10,784 bases of DNA from CAZSPL01 sp964608735 (GTDB lineage: Bacteria > JAJVIF01 > JAPKYR01 > CAZSPL01), in contig CAZSPL010000139.1 of assembly GCA_964608735.1 (NCBI GenBank), positions 1 through 10,784 of the forward strand, in the 5' to 3' direction. Of this stretch, positions 1 to 6,527 are shown one piece after another. The translations under genes and the position numbers were made by a program. The first letter of the stretch is position 1. Each line of letters starts with the position of its first letter. The notes under the pieces are model-generated. The model searched no databases and had not been told where the DNA came from. It saw only the letters and a list, made by a program, of their open reading frames with translations.

Positions 1-1650
1 CCAGAGGAAAAGGCTCAGATTCACGGCCTGGTTGTGCGAATCAAGATCGGCGGTGATCACTCCGCCCGATGCGGTAGTGTAGCGCCAGAAATCGGAAGGG
101 TCCGTGTAATAATCCACCTTGCCGTCATAGACTGCATTTGGCGGAATGACGTCGATTACCCCGCTGTCATCCCACGCGTTGTTCGGCTCGGTTTCCTCGG
201 TTTCGATATCACCCGGTACGCCCACGATGAAATCGGCGGTCATAAAATCGCCGCCCTTTTCGGACACATTCAACACTGCTACCTGTGTCGGTTGTCCAGC
301 GTAGTTGTCGGAATTGGGGTAGGACTCGTGGTCGAATGTCGAGTTGTTCGAGTCGTAGTATGGGTCGGTATCATCGCCGGGATTGTTGAAATGGTCCAGG
401 TCGTCGTTGCCATCGGCTTCTTCGAGGTCGACTTTCTTGTGCCACCAGTTATCATTATCCCCGGTTTCGTCACAATGCCATACCAGCATGCCTTCGCCGG
501 GAAGCAGCGCGTCATAGATCTCCTTCTTCCCATATGTGACGAGGAAATATTCATTTCCTTCCAGGCCCTGTGTCCAGAGCCTATAGACCGGCGAATTCTG
601 CACCTGTGGATAAACCGGTACGTCATACATGTCCATCGCGACTTCGATAACGTCCGCCCACCCGAGTTTCATCCGCGACCACGGGCACATGTAGACTTCC
701 CCCTTGCCCATCAGCGCCCAGTTTCCGACGCCCCACGCTACTTCGTCGATGAAGTGGTAGTCATATAGATCGGGAAGCCCCATCATATGCCCATACTCGT
801 GAGCCGCCACGCGGTATGTCATCAAATATTCTCCGCAGAACTGCAACGGCCCGACCTTCACGCCGTCGATAATCCACGGCCCGTACCACGCCCATCCCCA
901 GTAGAACGACGCCCATTCGCCGTTCGCGCCGGCATATACGAAGAACACCCCGTCCGCTTCGCCGTTATTGTCGGCATCGTATTGCGAGAAATCATAATAC
1001 GGATCAACCTTATCGAGTATCTCTCCGAGCAGTACATCCAAATCCTCGTCAATATAGGTCGACTTCTCGAAGTCCGCGACCCAGCAGCCGTCAGGCTCCG
1101 CCGGATTCGCAAGCACTTCGCCGCCAAGATCGAGAGCCCCGTCGGAGCATTGCGCATAATATGAATGGGTGGTGTAAAAATCCTCGCCGAAGAACATGTT
1201 CTCCCAGTATGTCTCCCCGTGCCCGGGCTCGAATGATACGTCGGGGAATTTTATGAGTATCACGGCGCATCTCGACTCCTCGTGCGTCGGGGATTTGTTG
1301 CACTGCCGGTTGAGGAGGTCGCGGCCGAATGCCATCTCCACGAAATCCCGCTCGTCGATGACTTCATCGGAATTGGCGTCATATCTGTCGAGAAACGGTG
1401 TGATATCCGATGTTGCACCGAACTGCCGCGCGAGCCCGTTTCCGAACGCATTCATCATGCCGACCGGGTCGGGTGACGGGTTCAGCAGCGATTCGTTAAG
1501 ATACTCGGCGAATTCGATCCTTTCCTCGAAGTCCGTTGAGCCTTTTATCCTGGAGATGTCATCATCCGGGGGAGGTACCACGGCGAACGCGGGAATTGAC
1601 AGAGACGCGATCAATAAAACGACTATTGCGATGAGCGCGATGTATTTCAT
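1..1650 (-). CDS. Secreted M6-family zinc metalloprotease (partial, C-terminus beyond window)
   Basis: The minus strand is open for exactly 550 codons from ATG 1648-1650 to the window edge, with no stop. Residues 1-23 form a signal peptide (K2, then a hydrophobic core, AFA before the likely cleavage). Residues 284-294 read HEYGHMMGLPD, the HExxHxxGxxD zinc motif of M6 (immune inhibitor A-like) peptidases: H284 and H288 plus probably D294 bind zinc and E285 is catalytic. A Met-turn-like NWALMGKG lies at 310-317. D225-D233 (DADNNGEAD) resembles the Ca-binding strand common before the active site in M6 enzymes. An EF-hand/dockerin-like loop lies at D91-D102 (D91, N93, D95, D99, D102). The visible end, starting near ETEPNN, looks like a PPC (pre-peptidase C-terminal) domain. 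The ATG overlaps the stop of the lipoprotein gene (TAATG), with GGGGGTGAGG upstream. The role as a secreted protease is firm; the substrate is unknown. Confidence 0.93.
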   Translation of the reverse strand, partial: MKYIALIAIVVLLIASLSIPAFAVVPPPDDDISRIKGSTDFEERIEFAEYLNESLLNPSPDPVGMMNAFGNGLARQFGATSDITPFLDRYDANSDEVIDERDFVEMAFGRDLLNRQCNKSPTHEESRCAVILIKFPDVSFEPGHGETYWENMFFGEDFYTTHSYYAQCSDGALDLGGEVLANPAEPDGCWVADFEKSTYIDEDLDVLLGEILDKVDPYYDFSQYDADNNGEADGVFFVYAGANGEWASFYWGWAWYGPWIIDGVKVGPLQFCGEYLMTYRVAAHEYGHMMGLPDLYDYHFIDEVAWGVGNWALMGKGEVYMCPWSRMKLGWADVIEVAMDMYDVPVYPQVQNSPVYRLWTQGLEGNEYFLVTYGKKEIYDALLPGEGMLVWHCDETGDNDNWWHKKVDLEEADGNDDLDHFNNPGDDTDPYYDSNNSTFDHESYPNSDNYAGQPTQVAVLNVSEKGGDFMTADFIVGVPGDIETEETEPNNAWDDSGVIDVIPPNAVYDGKVDYYTDPSDFWRYTTASGGVITADLDSHNQAVNLSLFLW

Positions 1651-2171
1651 TACACCTCACCCCCAGCGGTGAGGTTGAGACGTTCATGCCTGAAGTTATA
1701 TGCGACGAGATAATCCGGTTGGCTCACGAGTTTAAGATGAAACCGCGCCGCGTCCAGTACGCGGAACCTGAGCGTGCAGACCGTCCCGTTACCTTCGAAA
1801 CCGAGTCCGTCGAGGCTCGAATATGCCAGTGGAAGCATCCCCGGCTGATCGAGGGGGCTGAATACGACATCCGTATCGCTCTTGAATTCTCCCCAGTCGA
1901 CATCCATCGCTTCCGCGCCCGCGGGATCGAATTCCACGCGGAAGCTGAATGCATACAGTTCGCTCGCGTTTGTAACGACCACCGGGATGGTTATCTCGGT
2001 CCCGGCGGATGGCTCACCAGATAGATTGCCGAACGATAGATTTATAGATTCACCGTTGTGCCCGGGGCTTCCCGGCGACGATGGCGACCCGCCGCCGCCG
2101 CATCCGTGGAATACCGCGGCAATGATTATGAACGCAATAAACATGCGCGCCCACTTGGTGGAGAACTTCAT
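1650..2171 (-). CDS. Probable lipoprotein with cohesin-like domain
   Basis: This is a 173-residue protein. I start it at ATG 2169-2171 because GGAGG lies 9 nt upstream; an in-frame ATG at 2207 has no comparable SD. Residues 1-23 are a basic then hydrophobic signal sequence ending FHG-C24. G at -1 and C at +1 fit a lipobox, but F at -3 and H at -2 are unusual, so lipidation is likely rather than certain. C24 is followed by a Gly/Ser/Pro linker (about 25-41). From about residue 42 the sequence resembles cohesin-type beta-sandwich domains: GTEITIPVVVTNASELYAFS, then FRVEFDP, and near the end CTLRFRVLD. No catalytic motif is visible. It is the first gene of a coupled pair with the M6 protease, which suggests surface anchoring or docking of the protease. 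That role is inferred; the domain call rests on pattern alone. Confidence 0.82.
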   Translation of the reverse strand: MKFSTKWARMFIAFIIIAAVFHGCGGGGSPSSPGSPGHNGESINLSFGNLSGEPSAGTEITIPVVVTNASELYAFSFRVEFDPAGAEAMDVDWGEFKSDTDVVFSPLDQPGMLPLAYSSLDGLGFEGNGTVCTLRFRVLDAARFHLKLVSQPDYLVAYNFRHERLNLTAGGEV

Positions 2172-2307
2172 CGTAGAATACCTCCAGTGGTTGCCTCTTG
2201 GACTCATGTTGTTAGTTGCCCAAATCAGCGTAATGAATATGCCCTGCTGAATCAGAGTTGATGGCCGGTGCGATTCAAGGAGGAAGGCCCATCTAATTCC
2301 ATTTACA

Positions 2308-2313
2308 ATTATA
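2308..2313 (-). promoter_or_regulatory. Possible -10 element for the lipoprotein-protease operon
   Basis: The minus strand reads TATAAT here, in the AT-rich gap after the ABC-operon terminator. No good -35 lies at 16-18 bp; the nearest TTGAAA is only 12 bp upstream. If used, it gives a 5' leader of about 130 nt before the ATG at 2171. Only the -10 is convincing. Confidence 0.35.
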
Positions 2314-2338
2314 TCGGAAAGCGGGTTTCAAATGCTAC

Positions 2339-2365
2339 AAAAAAGGCGGACTCGGAAGCCCGCCT
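2339..2365 (-). terminator. Rho-independent terminator of the ABC operon
   Basis: On the minus strand AGGCGG (2365-2360) pairs with CCGCCT (2349-2344), extended inwards by a G-T and CT/AG pairs, and is followed by T6 (2344-2339). It lies 22 nt after the stop of the last permease gene, which separates the ABC operon from the lipoprotein-protease pair. Confidence 0.85.
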
Positions 2366-2387
2366 GGTAAATATGCCTATTGTGCGA

Positions 2388-3224
2388 TCATCCGCTCTTC
2401 TTCAGCTTCCCGTTCTTCTTCGCATAGTACTCTCCGCATCTGAAGATGAAATACCCGAGCGGAATCAGGACGATTCCAGACAGCAGGAGTATCCCGATAT
2501 CCCCAAGCAGCGACGATGTCGGGGCGTTTTCGAGAATCGCCGCCCGAATGCTCCGCAGGCTGTAAGTCCCGGGGCTGAAGGCGCTGGCTTTCTGAAGCCA
2601 TGCCGGGAGGACATCGATATCGTAAAACACGCCGCTTACGAGCAATATACAGCTCTGCAGGATATACGTCGCCTGCTGGCCTTTCTCGCGCGCTATCAGA
2701 GGAAGCGTCGCCGCAATCATCCCGATCCCGAGAAACGGGATGCAGCTTACCGCGAGAACCAGTATCGCGCCGAACAAGTTCGACTCAGACAGGTTGATAT
2801 GGAAAAACAGCGCGGCGAAGATAAAAATGATGAGCGCCCGCAGGAAGCTGAATGTCACCGCCATCACGCCGACACCCAGCAGATGCGCCAGCCGGCTTAT
2901 GGGAGCCATGAAGGTGTATTCCAGCGTGCCTTCCCACTGCTCTATGCTCACAACCTCGCTCATCTCCTCGAAAACCGACCCGAGGAATGCCCAGATTATC
3001 GACCCTATCACAAGAAAGAGGACCATATCGTCGCGCATGAACTCCTTGCCTATCAGGCCTACGATTATCGTATTTATGATGCTGTACGCCCAGAATACGA
3101 TAATCCATGCAAGGTACCTCTTGTAGAGGTGCCAGTTCCGTATGAAGAATGCCACCGCCGGCGCCCACCATGAGCGATGCCGAAGATAGCCTCCATATAC
3201 TTCACTTGACGTGGTCTGTTCCAT
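2388..3224 (-). CDS. ABC-2 type transporter permease (second of pair)
   Basis: This is a 278-residue integral membrane protein. I start it at ATG 3222-3224 because AAGAGGAG lies 8 nt upstream; an in-frame GTG at 3233 falls inside that SD and is unlikely. About six hydrophobic segments are visible, beginning with AWIIVFWAYSIINTIIVGLI and ending with a last helix before a basic tail YAKKNGKLKKSG. The motif QWEGTLEYTFMAP between the second and third segments is typical of ABC-2 permeases and sits where the cytoplasmic coupling region is expected. The start is one base after the stop of the preceding permease (TAA-A-ATG), so translation is coupled. It probably forms a heterodimer with its paralog, driven by the upstream ATPase, to export a drug, lipid or glycan. 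The substrate cannot be read from the sequence. Confidence 0.93.
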   Translation of the reverse strand: MEQTTSSEVYGGYLRHRSWWAPAVAFFIRNWHLYKRYLAWIIVFWAYSIINTIIVGLIGKEFMRDDMVLFLVIGSIIWAFLGSVFEEMSEVVSIEQWEGTLEYTFMAPISRLAHLLGVGVMAVTFSFLRALIIFIFAALFFHINLSESNLFGAILVLAVSCIPFLGIGMIAATLPLIAREKGQQATYILQSCILLVSGVFYDIDVLPAWLQKASAFSPGTYSLRSIRAAILENAPTSSLLGDIGILLLSGIVLIPLGYFIFRCGEYYAKKNGKLKKSG

Positions 3225-3225
3225 T

Positions 3226-4038
3226 TTATCCACTCCTCTTCAATTTCCCGTGCTTTTTGGCGTATCGCTCGCCCCACAGGAAGATGTAATAGCCGATGGG
3301 AATGAGGAGTGCCCCCATCAGCAGCAGCAAACCGGCCTTCGGAAGGAGTTCCACCGTAGGCACGCCCCCGAGAAGAGCCTCGCGCACGCCTTTCAGCGTG
3401 TATGTCGCGGGGCTCGAATAGCTCAAAGGCAGAAGCCACGGGGGAAGCTTGTCGACCTCGTAATAAATCCCGCTTACCAGGAGTATCACGCCATGGATGA
3501 TCTGGGTCGTCTGGGCACCTTTCTCCGGGTTCAGAAGCGGAAGAACCGCCGCGCCGAGGCCGAGTCCGATAAACGGGGGACAGCTCGCCGCCATGATTAA
3601 CAGCGTGCCGGTGATATTCGCTCCGCCCAGATCGATATGGAAAAACAGGACGGAAGCGATGAGCACCAGCGTGCAACGTATCAACCCGTAGACTATCGCG
3701 AACATGCATACGCCGAGAAGGTGCGTCAGCCGATGCACCGGGGCCATGAACGTGTATTCGAGCGTCCCTTCCCAGCGCTCCCAGGAAATCGTATGCGCTA
3801 CCTCCTGGAACAGCGCAGAAAGGAATGTCCACATCAGGGCACCGATAACGAGAAAGAGCACTTTCTCATCGGCATCGCCGCCCATCATTTTCCCGATAAG
3901 CCCGAAGGCGAATGTATTTACAGTCGTGTACACCAGGAAAACGATCTCCCATCCGAGATATCGCTTGCACAGGTTCAAGTTGCGCTCGAGAAACGCATAA
4001 CTTGCCTTCACCTGGTATAACGCCCTTGCGGTTAACAT
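3226..4038 (-). CDS. ABC-2 type transporter permease (first of pair)
   Basis: This is a 270-residue membrane protein with about six hydrophobic segments. The ATG at 4036-4038 has an excellent SD (AAAGGAGG) just upstream. The segment RWEGTLEYTFMAPVHRLTHL matches the same place in the following permease, and the tails YAKKHGKLKRSG and YAKKNGKLKKSG are nearly identical, so the two genes arose by tandem duplication. The gene follows the ATPase stop by 28 nt and couples to the next permease. It should contribute half of the transmembrane channel of one exporter. It has no N-terminal signal sequence beyond the first membrane helix, as usual for ABC-2 permeases. Confidence 0.93.
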   Translation of the reverse strand: MLTARALYQVKASYAFLERNLNLCKRYLGWEIVFLVYTTVNTFAFGLIGKMMGGDADEKVLFLVIGALMWTFLSALFQEVAHTISWERWEGTLEYTFMAPVHRLTHLLGVCMFAIVYGLIRCTLVLIASVLFFHIDLGGANITGTLLIMAASCPPFIGLGLGAAVLPLLNPEKGAQTTQIIHGVILLVSGIYYEVDKLPPWLLPLSYSSPATYTLKGVREALLGGVPTVELLPKAGLLLLMGALLIPIGYYIFLWGERYAKKHGKLKRSG

Positions 4039-4066
4039 CGTTCTTCCTCCTTTGAATCGCGCCCTC

Positions 4067-4903
4067 TTACGGCGCTACTTCATCCTCCTTGATGAGTTTC
4101 TTCCCGGTCAGGTCGATGAAAACATCTTCGAGGGTCGGATTCTCGTGCTTGTCGGCGACCTTCGCCTTAAGGTTCGCCGCGGTATCCAGCTCGATGAATT
4201 TGCCCTTATCGATGATGGCAATCCGGTCGCACAGCTTGTCGGCTTCATCCATGTCGTGCGTCGTGAGTACAACCGTCGCGTTGTGCTTCTCGTTTATCTC
4301 CCGGATGAATGCCTGCACGTCCCGCTTGGACTTCGGGTCCAGCCCGGTGGTCGGCTCGTCAAGCAGGATGACCATGGGCTGGGTAAGCAATGCCCTTGCG
4401 ATGGCGACCTTCTGCTGCATCCCTCGGCTGAAGTCCTCGAGCGGGTCGAAAAACCGTTTGGGGTCGAAGTCGAGCTTCTTCAGGATCTCCTGCGCCTCAT
4501 TCTTCATCGTACCCATCGGCACCCCGTAAAGGCGCGCGGAATAGAGCAGGTTTTCATACGCCGACAGCTTCTTGAAGAATGCCGCGTCGACGCTCACCCG
4601 GTTGATAAGCCGTTGGACATTGGCGACATCCTTAACCACGTCGTGGCCGTGTATAGTCGCGCTCCCCGCATCCGGGAAGAGCAGCGTCGACAGCACGCGT
4701 ATGAGGGTCGACTTACCCGAGCCATTCGGGCCGAGTATGCCGAATATTTCCCCCTTGGCGACTTCGAAGCTGACATCATCGATGGCCCTGACCGTTTCCC
4801 TCGTGGAATTGACCCATCGCTTCAATGCGCTCTGCTTCACCTTGCCGTTTTCTTTTCGTTTCCGGAAATATTTCACAAGTTCCCGGCATTCGATAGCGTT
4901 CAT
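4067..4903 (-). CDS. ABC transporter ATP-binding protein (ABC-2 exporter, DrrA/CcmA-like)
   Basis: This is a 278-residue cytoplasmic ATPase that powers the two permeases encoded downstream. Walker A is GPNGSGKST (58-66), the signature is SRGMQQ (159-164), Walker B is VILLDEP (178-184, D182 and catalytic E183), the D-loop is GLD (187-189) and the switch His is H216 in TTHD. In an ungapped comparison with DrrA-type proteins, the usual Q-loop Gln falls on V105, followed by D106, so the canonical Gln seems absent. A basic insertion (about 14-35) precedes the core, and an acidic or amphipathic tail follows after about residue 245. The ATG at 4901-4903 has GAGGAG 6 nt upstream. It is the first gene of the operon and lies behind a long leader with an attenuator-like terminator. 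Substrate unknown. Confidence 0.96.
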   Translation of the reverse strand: MNAIECRELVKYFRKRKENGKVKQSALKRWVNSTRETVRAIDDVSFEVAKGEIFGILGPNGSGKSTLIRVLSTLLFPDAGSATIHGHDVVKDVANVQRLINRVSVDAAFFKKLSAYENLLYSARLYGVPMGTMKNEAQEILKKLDFDPKRFFDPLEDFSRGMQQKVAIARALLTQPMVILLDEPTTGLDPKSKRDVQAFIREINEKHNATVVLTTHDMDEADKLCDRIAIIDKGKFIELDTAANLKAKVADKHENPTLEDVFIDLTGKKLIKEDEVAP

Positions 4904-5225
4904 CTCAGTCTCCTCTTCCTGTGCCGTTCCCGGCTCCAGGCATTAAAAAACCCTCTCATCTTCGAGAGGGTTGATCCATTCGTCGTATGGAAATAGCTAT
5001 TTCTATTTTCCATCCCCCCTGGATCTACCCTCTCCGGGCTCAGTGTGCGTATGAATAAGCGGATAAGAGTCGATTGGACACACCTTGGGCCCGAAGTTAA
5101 ATGCAGTTGCGAAGGCGAACGTATTGGTTCGCATCCAGTCAACTGCTATCGTGCTTTTAATCATCATCGATTCGACTTTCTTATCCTTTCGTTCAGATTT
5201 GCTTCCCCGTCGAAAATCAGAAAGC
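4904..5225 (-). promoter_or_regulatory. Structured 5' leader of the ABC operon (candidate attenuator or riboswitch)
   Basis: This is the untranslated leader of about 320 nt between the predicted start of transcription and the ATPase ATG. Stems seen on the minus strand, in order: TTCGAC 5214-5209 with 5176-5171; GCAGTTG 5146-5140 with 5109-5103, enclosing GCGAAC 5132-5127 with 5120-5115; CTTCGGGC 5096-5089 with 5039-5032 (one T-G pair), enclosing GTGTGT 5083-5078 with 5048-5043; an antiterminator GAGAGGGTAGATCC 5034-5021 with 4977-4964 (13 of 14 pairs), enclosing a 10-bp stem 5013-5003 with 4996-4987; then the terminator 4972-4945. The antiterminator and terminator share the arm 4972-4964, so they exclude each other. 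I recognise no known riboswitch class. A 54-codon open frame (5164 to TAG 5003) also lies inside but has no good SD. Confidence 0.6.
4945..4972 (-). terminator. Intrinsic terminator in the ABC-operon leader
   Basis: AACCCTCTC (4972-4964) pairs perfectly over 9 bp with GAGAGGGTT (4957-4949) around a 6-nt loop, followed by a run of six T (4950-4945). It lies only 41 nt before the ATPase ATG and downstream of the only good promoter, so it must be overcome for the operon to be expressed from that promoter. Confidence 0.85.
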
Positions 5226-5231
5226 GCGCCG

Positions 5232-5260
5232 AATATAAACTCCAGACACACGAGAGTCAA
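5232..5260 (-). promoter_or_regulatory. Sigma70-type promoter of the ABC operon
   Basis: On the minus strand TTGACT (5260-5255) and TATATT (5237-5232) are separated by exactly 17 bp, each with five of six consensus bases. Transcription would start near 5225. It is the best promoter-like sequence in the 750-bp gap. Confidence 0.75.
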
Positions 5261-5658
5261 GAAAAAGACAGTGGTAAATCGAATTTTACCGCGATTTTTC
5301 CCAATTTTTCCCTGAAAAGTTGTATATTTTGCCGGTTTCCTGTTTATCACTTATTGCCGATAATATGAAATAATGAGGGTTTAATATTGATTGTGCCTCT
5401 GAGAGCGGCTTGAAATGCGGGTCTCCGGCAATTTAGCAAGTTCCGGCGGCATCTTTTTTCCCACAATTTACAATTTCCCCTTCCTTAAGTCCTCAGGATT
5501 GGATATAATCCAAACCCTGCCGTTTTTCGGCATTAAAACTGTTTTCAATTCCATCCTCTATAAGAACCGCCGCCCGGTGTTCTCCGACGTGGCGGTTCTT
5601 CCTTTGGGAAAAAAGGGGAAATCATTTTCACAAGCCGGTGTTTGTTTTCGATTTCAAA
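5261..5658. other. AT-rich intergenic spacer, no supported gene
   Basis: This gap of about 400 bp lies between the ABC-operon promoter and the MraZ-like pair. It holds small inverted repeats: TTGGAT-ATA-ATCCAA around 5500-5514, TGCCG-T5-CGGCA at 5518-5532, and the long hairpin at 5562-5600. A plus-strand open frame of 86 codons (5415-5675) has no SD, is interrupted by these hairpins and overlaps the end of the downstream MraZ-like gene, so I do not call it. Nothing else is supported. Confidence 0.6.
5562..5600 (-). terminator. Long hairpin after the MraZ-like pair, possible transcript end
   Basis: AAGAACCGCC (5562-5571) and GGCGGTTCTT (5591-5600) are perfect 10-bp inverted arms around a 19-nt loop, which can itself pair CGG with CCG. 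It begins 59 nt after the stop of the second MraZ-like gene. Neither strand has a clean T-run right after it, so it may be a weak or rho-assisted terminator, or an mRNA 3'-end stabiliser. Confidence 0.4.
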
Positions 5659-6099
5659 TCAGGATTGGTGATTGAACAACCCGTGGATGGCATGCCCTTT
5701 ATCCCATTCCTTTGACGGCCATATCTCGAGACATCCTCCCGATTCCGTGACGACCATCTCGTCGCCGGGGGACAGATGAAGCGCCCGGGCAAATTCGTAA
5801 GGGATGGTCATGCGCCCGCGCCTGTCGAGCTGTACCGATTTGAGCGTTGTAAGTATATGCTGGACCGCTTCCTTTTCCCTCTTCGAAAAGCCTTTGAGAT
5901 TTCTCGCGGATATCTTTTTCACAAAATCGTGAGGGTGTAGAACAAGTCGATACGGCCTTCTGAGTGTCACGAAGCATGTATCATCTTTGAATATCGGCGG
6001 CTCCCGCCAGATTGCCGGGACGGTCATCCTGAGTTTCTGGTCGAGGACGCGCTTATAGGTTCCCATCGGCAGGGAGTATTGCTTCCCGTCAGCAATCAT
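5659..6099 (-). CDS. MraZ-like AbrB-fold DNA-binding protein (second of pair)
   Basis: This is a 146-residue protein, close to the usual MraZ length of about 145. It has the MraZ arrangement of two swapped-hairpin (SpoVT/AbrB-like) halves, each with a DxxxR motif: D20-R24 (LDQKLRMTVP) and D92-R96 (LDRRGRMTIP). It ends in the typical GCLEIWPSKEWD. The first motif lacks the Gly that usually precedes Arg (KLR in place of KGR). The ATG at 6097-6099 overlaps the end of the preceding MraZ-like gene by 11 nt (ATGATTGCTGA), with GGAAGAG as SD. MraZ normally represses the division and cell-wall (dcw) operon as a ring-shaped oligomer. No rsmH, ftsL or other dcw gene is adjacent here, so the target genes are unknown. 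I withhold the symbol because it looks like a paralog rather than canonical mraZ. Confidence 0.82.
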   Translation of the reverse strand: MIADGKQYSLPMGTYKRVLDQKLRMTVPAIWREPPIFKDDTCFVTLRRPYRLVLHPHDFVKKISARNLKGFSKREKEAVQHILTTLKSVQLDRRGRMTIPYEFARALHLSPGDEMVVTESGGCLEIWPSKEWDKGHAIHGLFNHQS

Positions 6100-6520
6100 A
6101 GTCTATCTCTTCCGCCTGTCTTGCGATAGGGTCCCAGATTTCAATGCGGTCGCTATTTGCAACGATAAGCACTTCCCGCCTGAGACCGGCGATTTCGCGC
6201 TGCGGCGACGGTATAACGAGGCTCCAGTCATCGTCGAATTCCGCCGGACGCGACAGGCTGAAGTACATCCTTACGACTTCCCTGCGGCTCTCCGCTATCC
6301 CGCTGACGCGCCATCGGTCGACCGCGACCCGCTCATGCGACGCCAGGGACGACGCGAATTCCTTTTCCGGGACGAGGATAATGAACCCGGGCCTGTAACA
6401 AGTCAAGAGGAGGAGGTCTTCTTCCGCGGCAAGGACGCCCCGGAATTCTTCGGGCATGACAATCCGCCCTACCCCGTCGATCTCGGCTTTCTTTTCGATG
6501 ACAATGTCGCGAAGATCCAT
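6089..6520 (-). CDS. MraZ-like AbrB-fold DNA-binding protein (first of pair)
   Basis: This is a 143-residue protein of MraZ size and layout. The first half carries an intact motif D15-R19 (EIDGVGRIVMPEEFR) followed by LLLLTCYRPGFIILVPEKEF. In the second half (about 90-131) the expected DxxxR reads D96-D-D-W-S100, so the Arg is lost, although the flanking VIP and the C-terminal RIEIWDP pattern are kept. The protein may therefore depend on its partner, encoded in the overlapping next gene, for full DNA binding; that is inference. The ATG at 6518-6520 has only a modest SD (GGGCGG). Two TGGGC repeats lie just upstream. It could also be described as an AbrB/MazE-type regulator, but two-domain MraZ fits better. 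Confidence 0.75.
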   Translation of the reverse strand: MDLRDIVIEKKAEIDGVGRIVMPEEFRGVLAAEEDLLLLTCYRPGFIILVPEKEFASSLASHERVAVDRWRVSGIAESRREVVRMYFSLSRPAEFDDDWSLVIPSPQREIAGLRREVLIVANSDRIEIWDPIARQAEEIDYDC

Positions 6521-6527
6521 GATTTCC

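Noticed and set aside
34..1164. Two plus-strand open frames (34-768 and 787-1164)
   Set aside because: They are antisense shadows of the M6 protease, whose minus-strand frame is open for 550 codons with a signal peptide and zinc motif.
2268..3173. 301-codon plus-strand open frame
   Set aside because: Antisense to the second permease. The product is a low-complexity charged protein without a family pattern, and it runs through the ABC-operon terminator.
4052..4996. 314-codon plus-strand open frame
   Set aside because: Antisense to the ABC ATPase, which carries all the core nucleotide-binding motifs. It also crosses the leader terminator.
5073..5100. Short resemblance to 5S rRNA (CCGAAGTTAA)
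   Set aside because: The flanking sequence does not form the 5S helices and no other rRNA is nearby; the bases belong to a leader stem.
5003..5350. 115-codon minus-strand frame upstream of the ABC operon
   Set aside because: The best promoter lies inside it, the start is a GTG without SD, and the sequence forms several stems. Only its last 54 codons are considered, as a possible leader peptide.
5415..5675. 86-codon plus-strand open frame
   Set aside because: No SD, interrupted by strong hairpins, overlaps the end of the MraZ-like gene, and has no recognisable domain.
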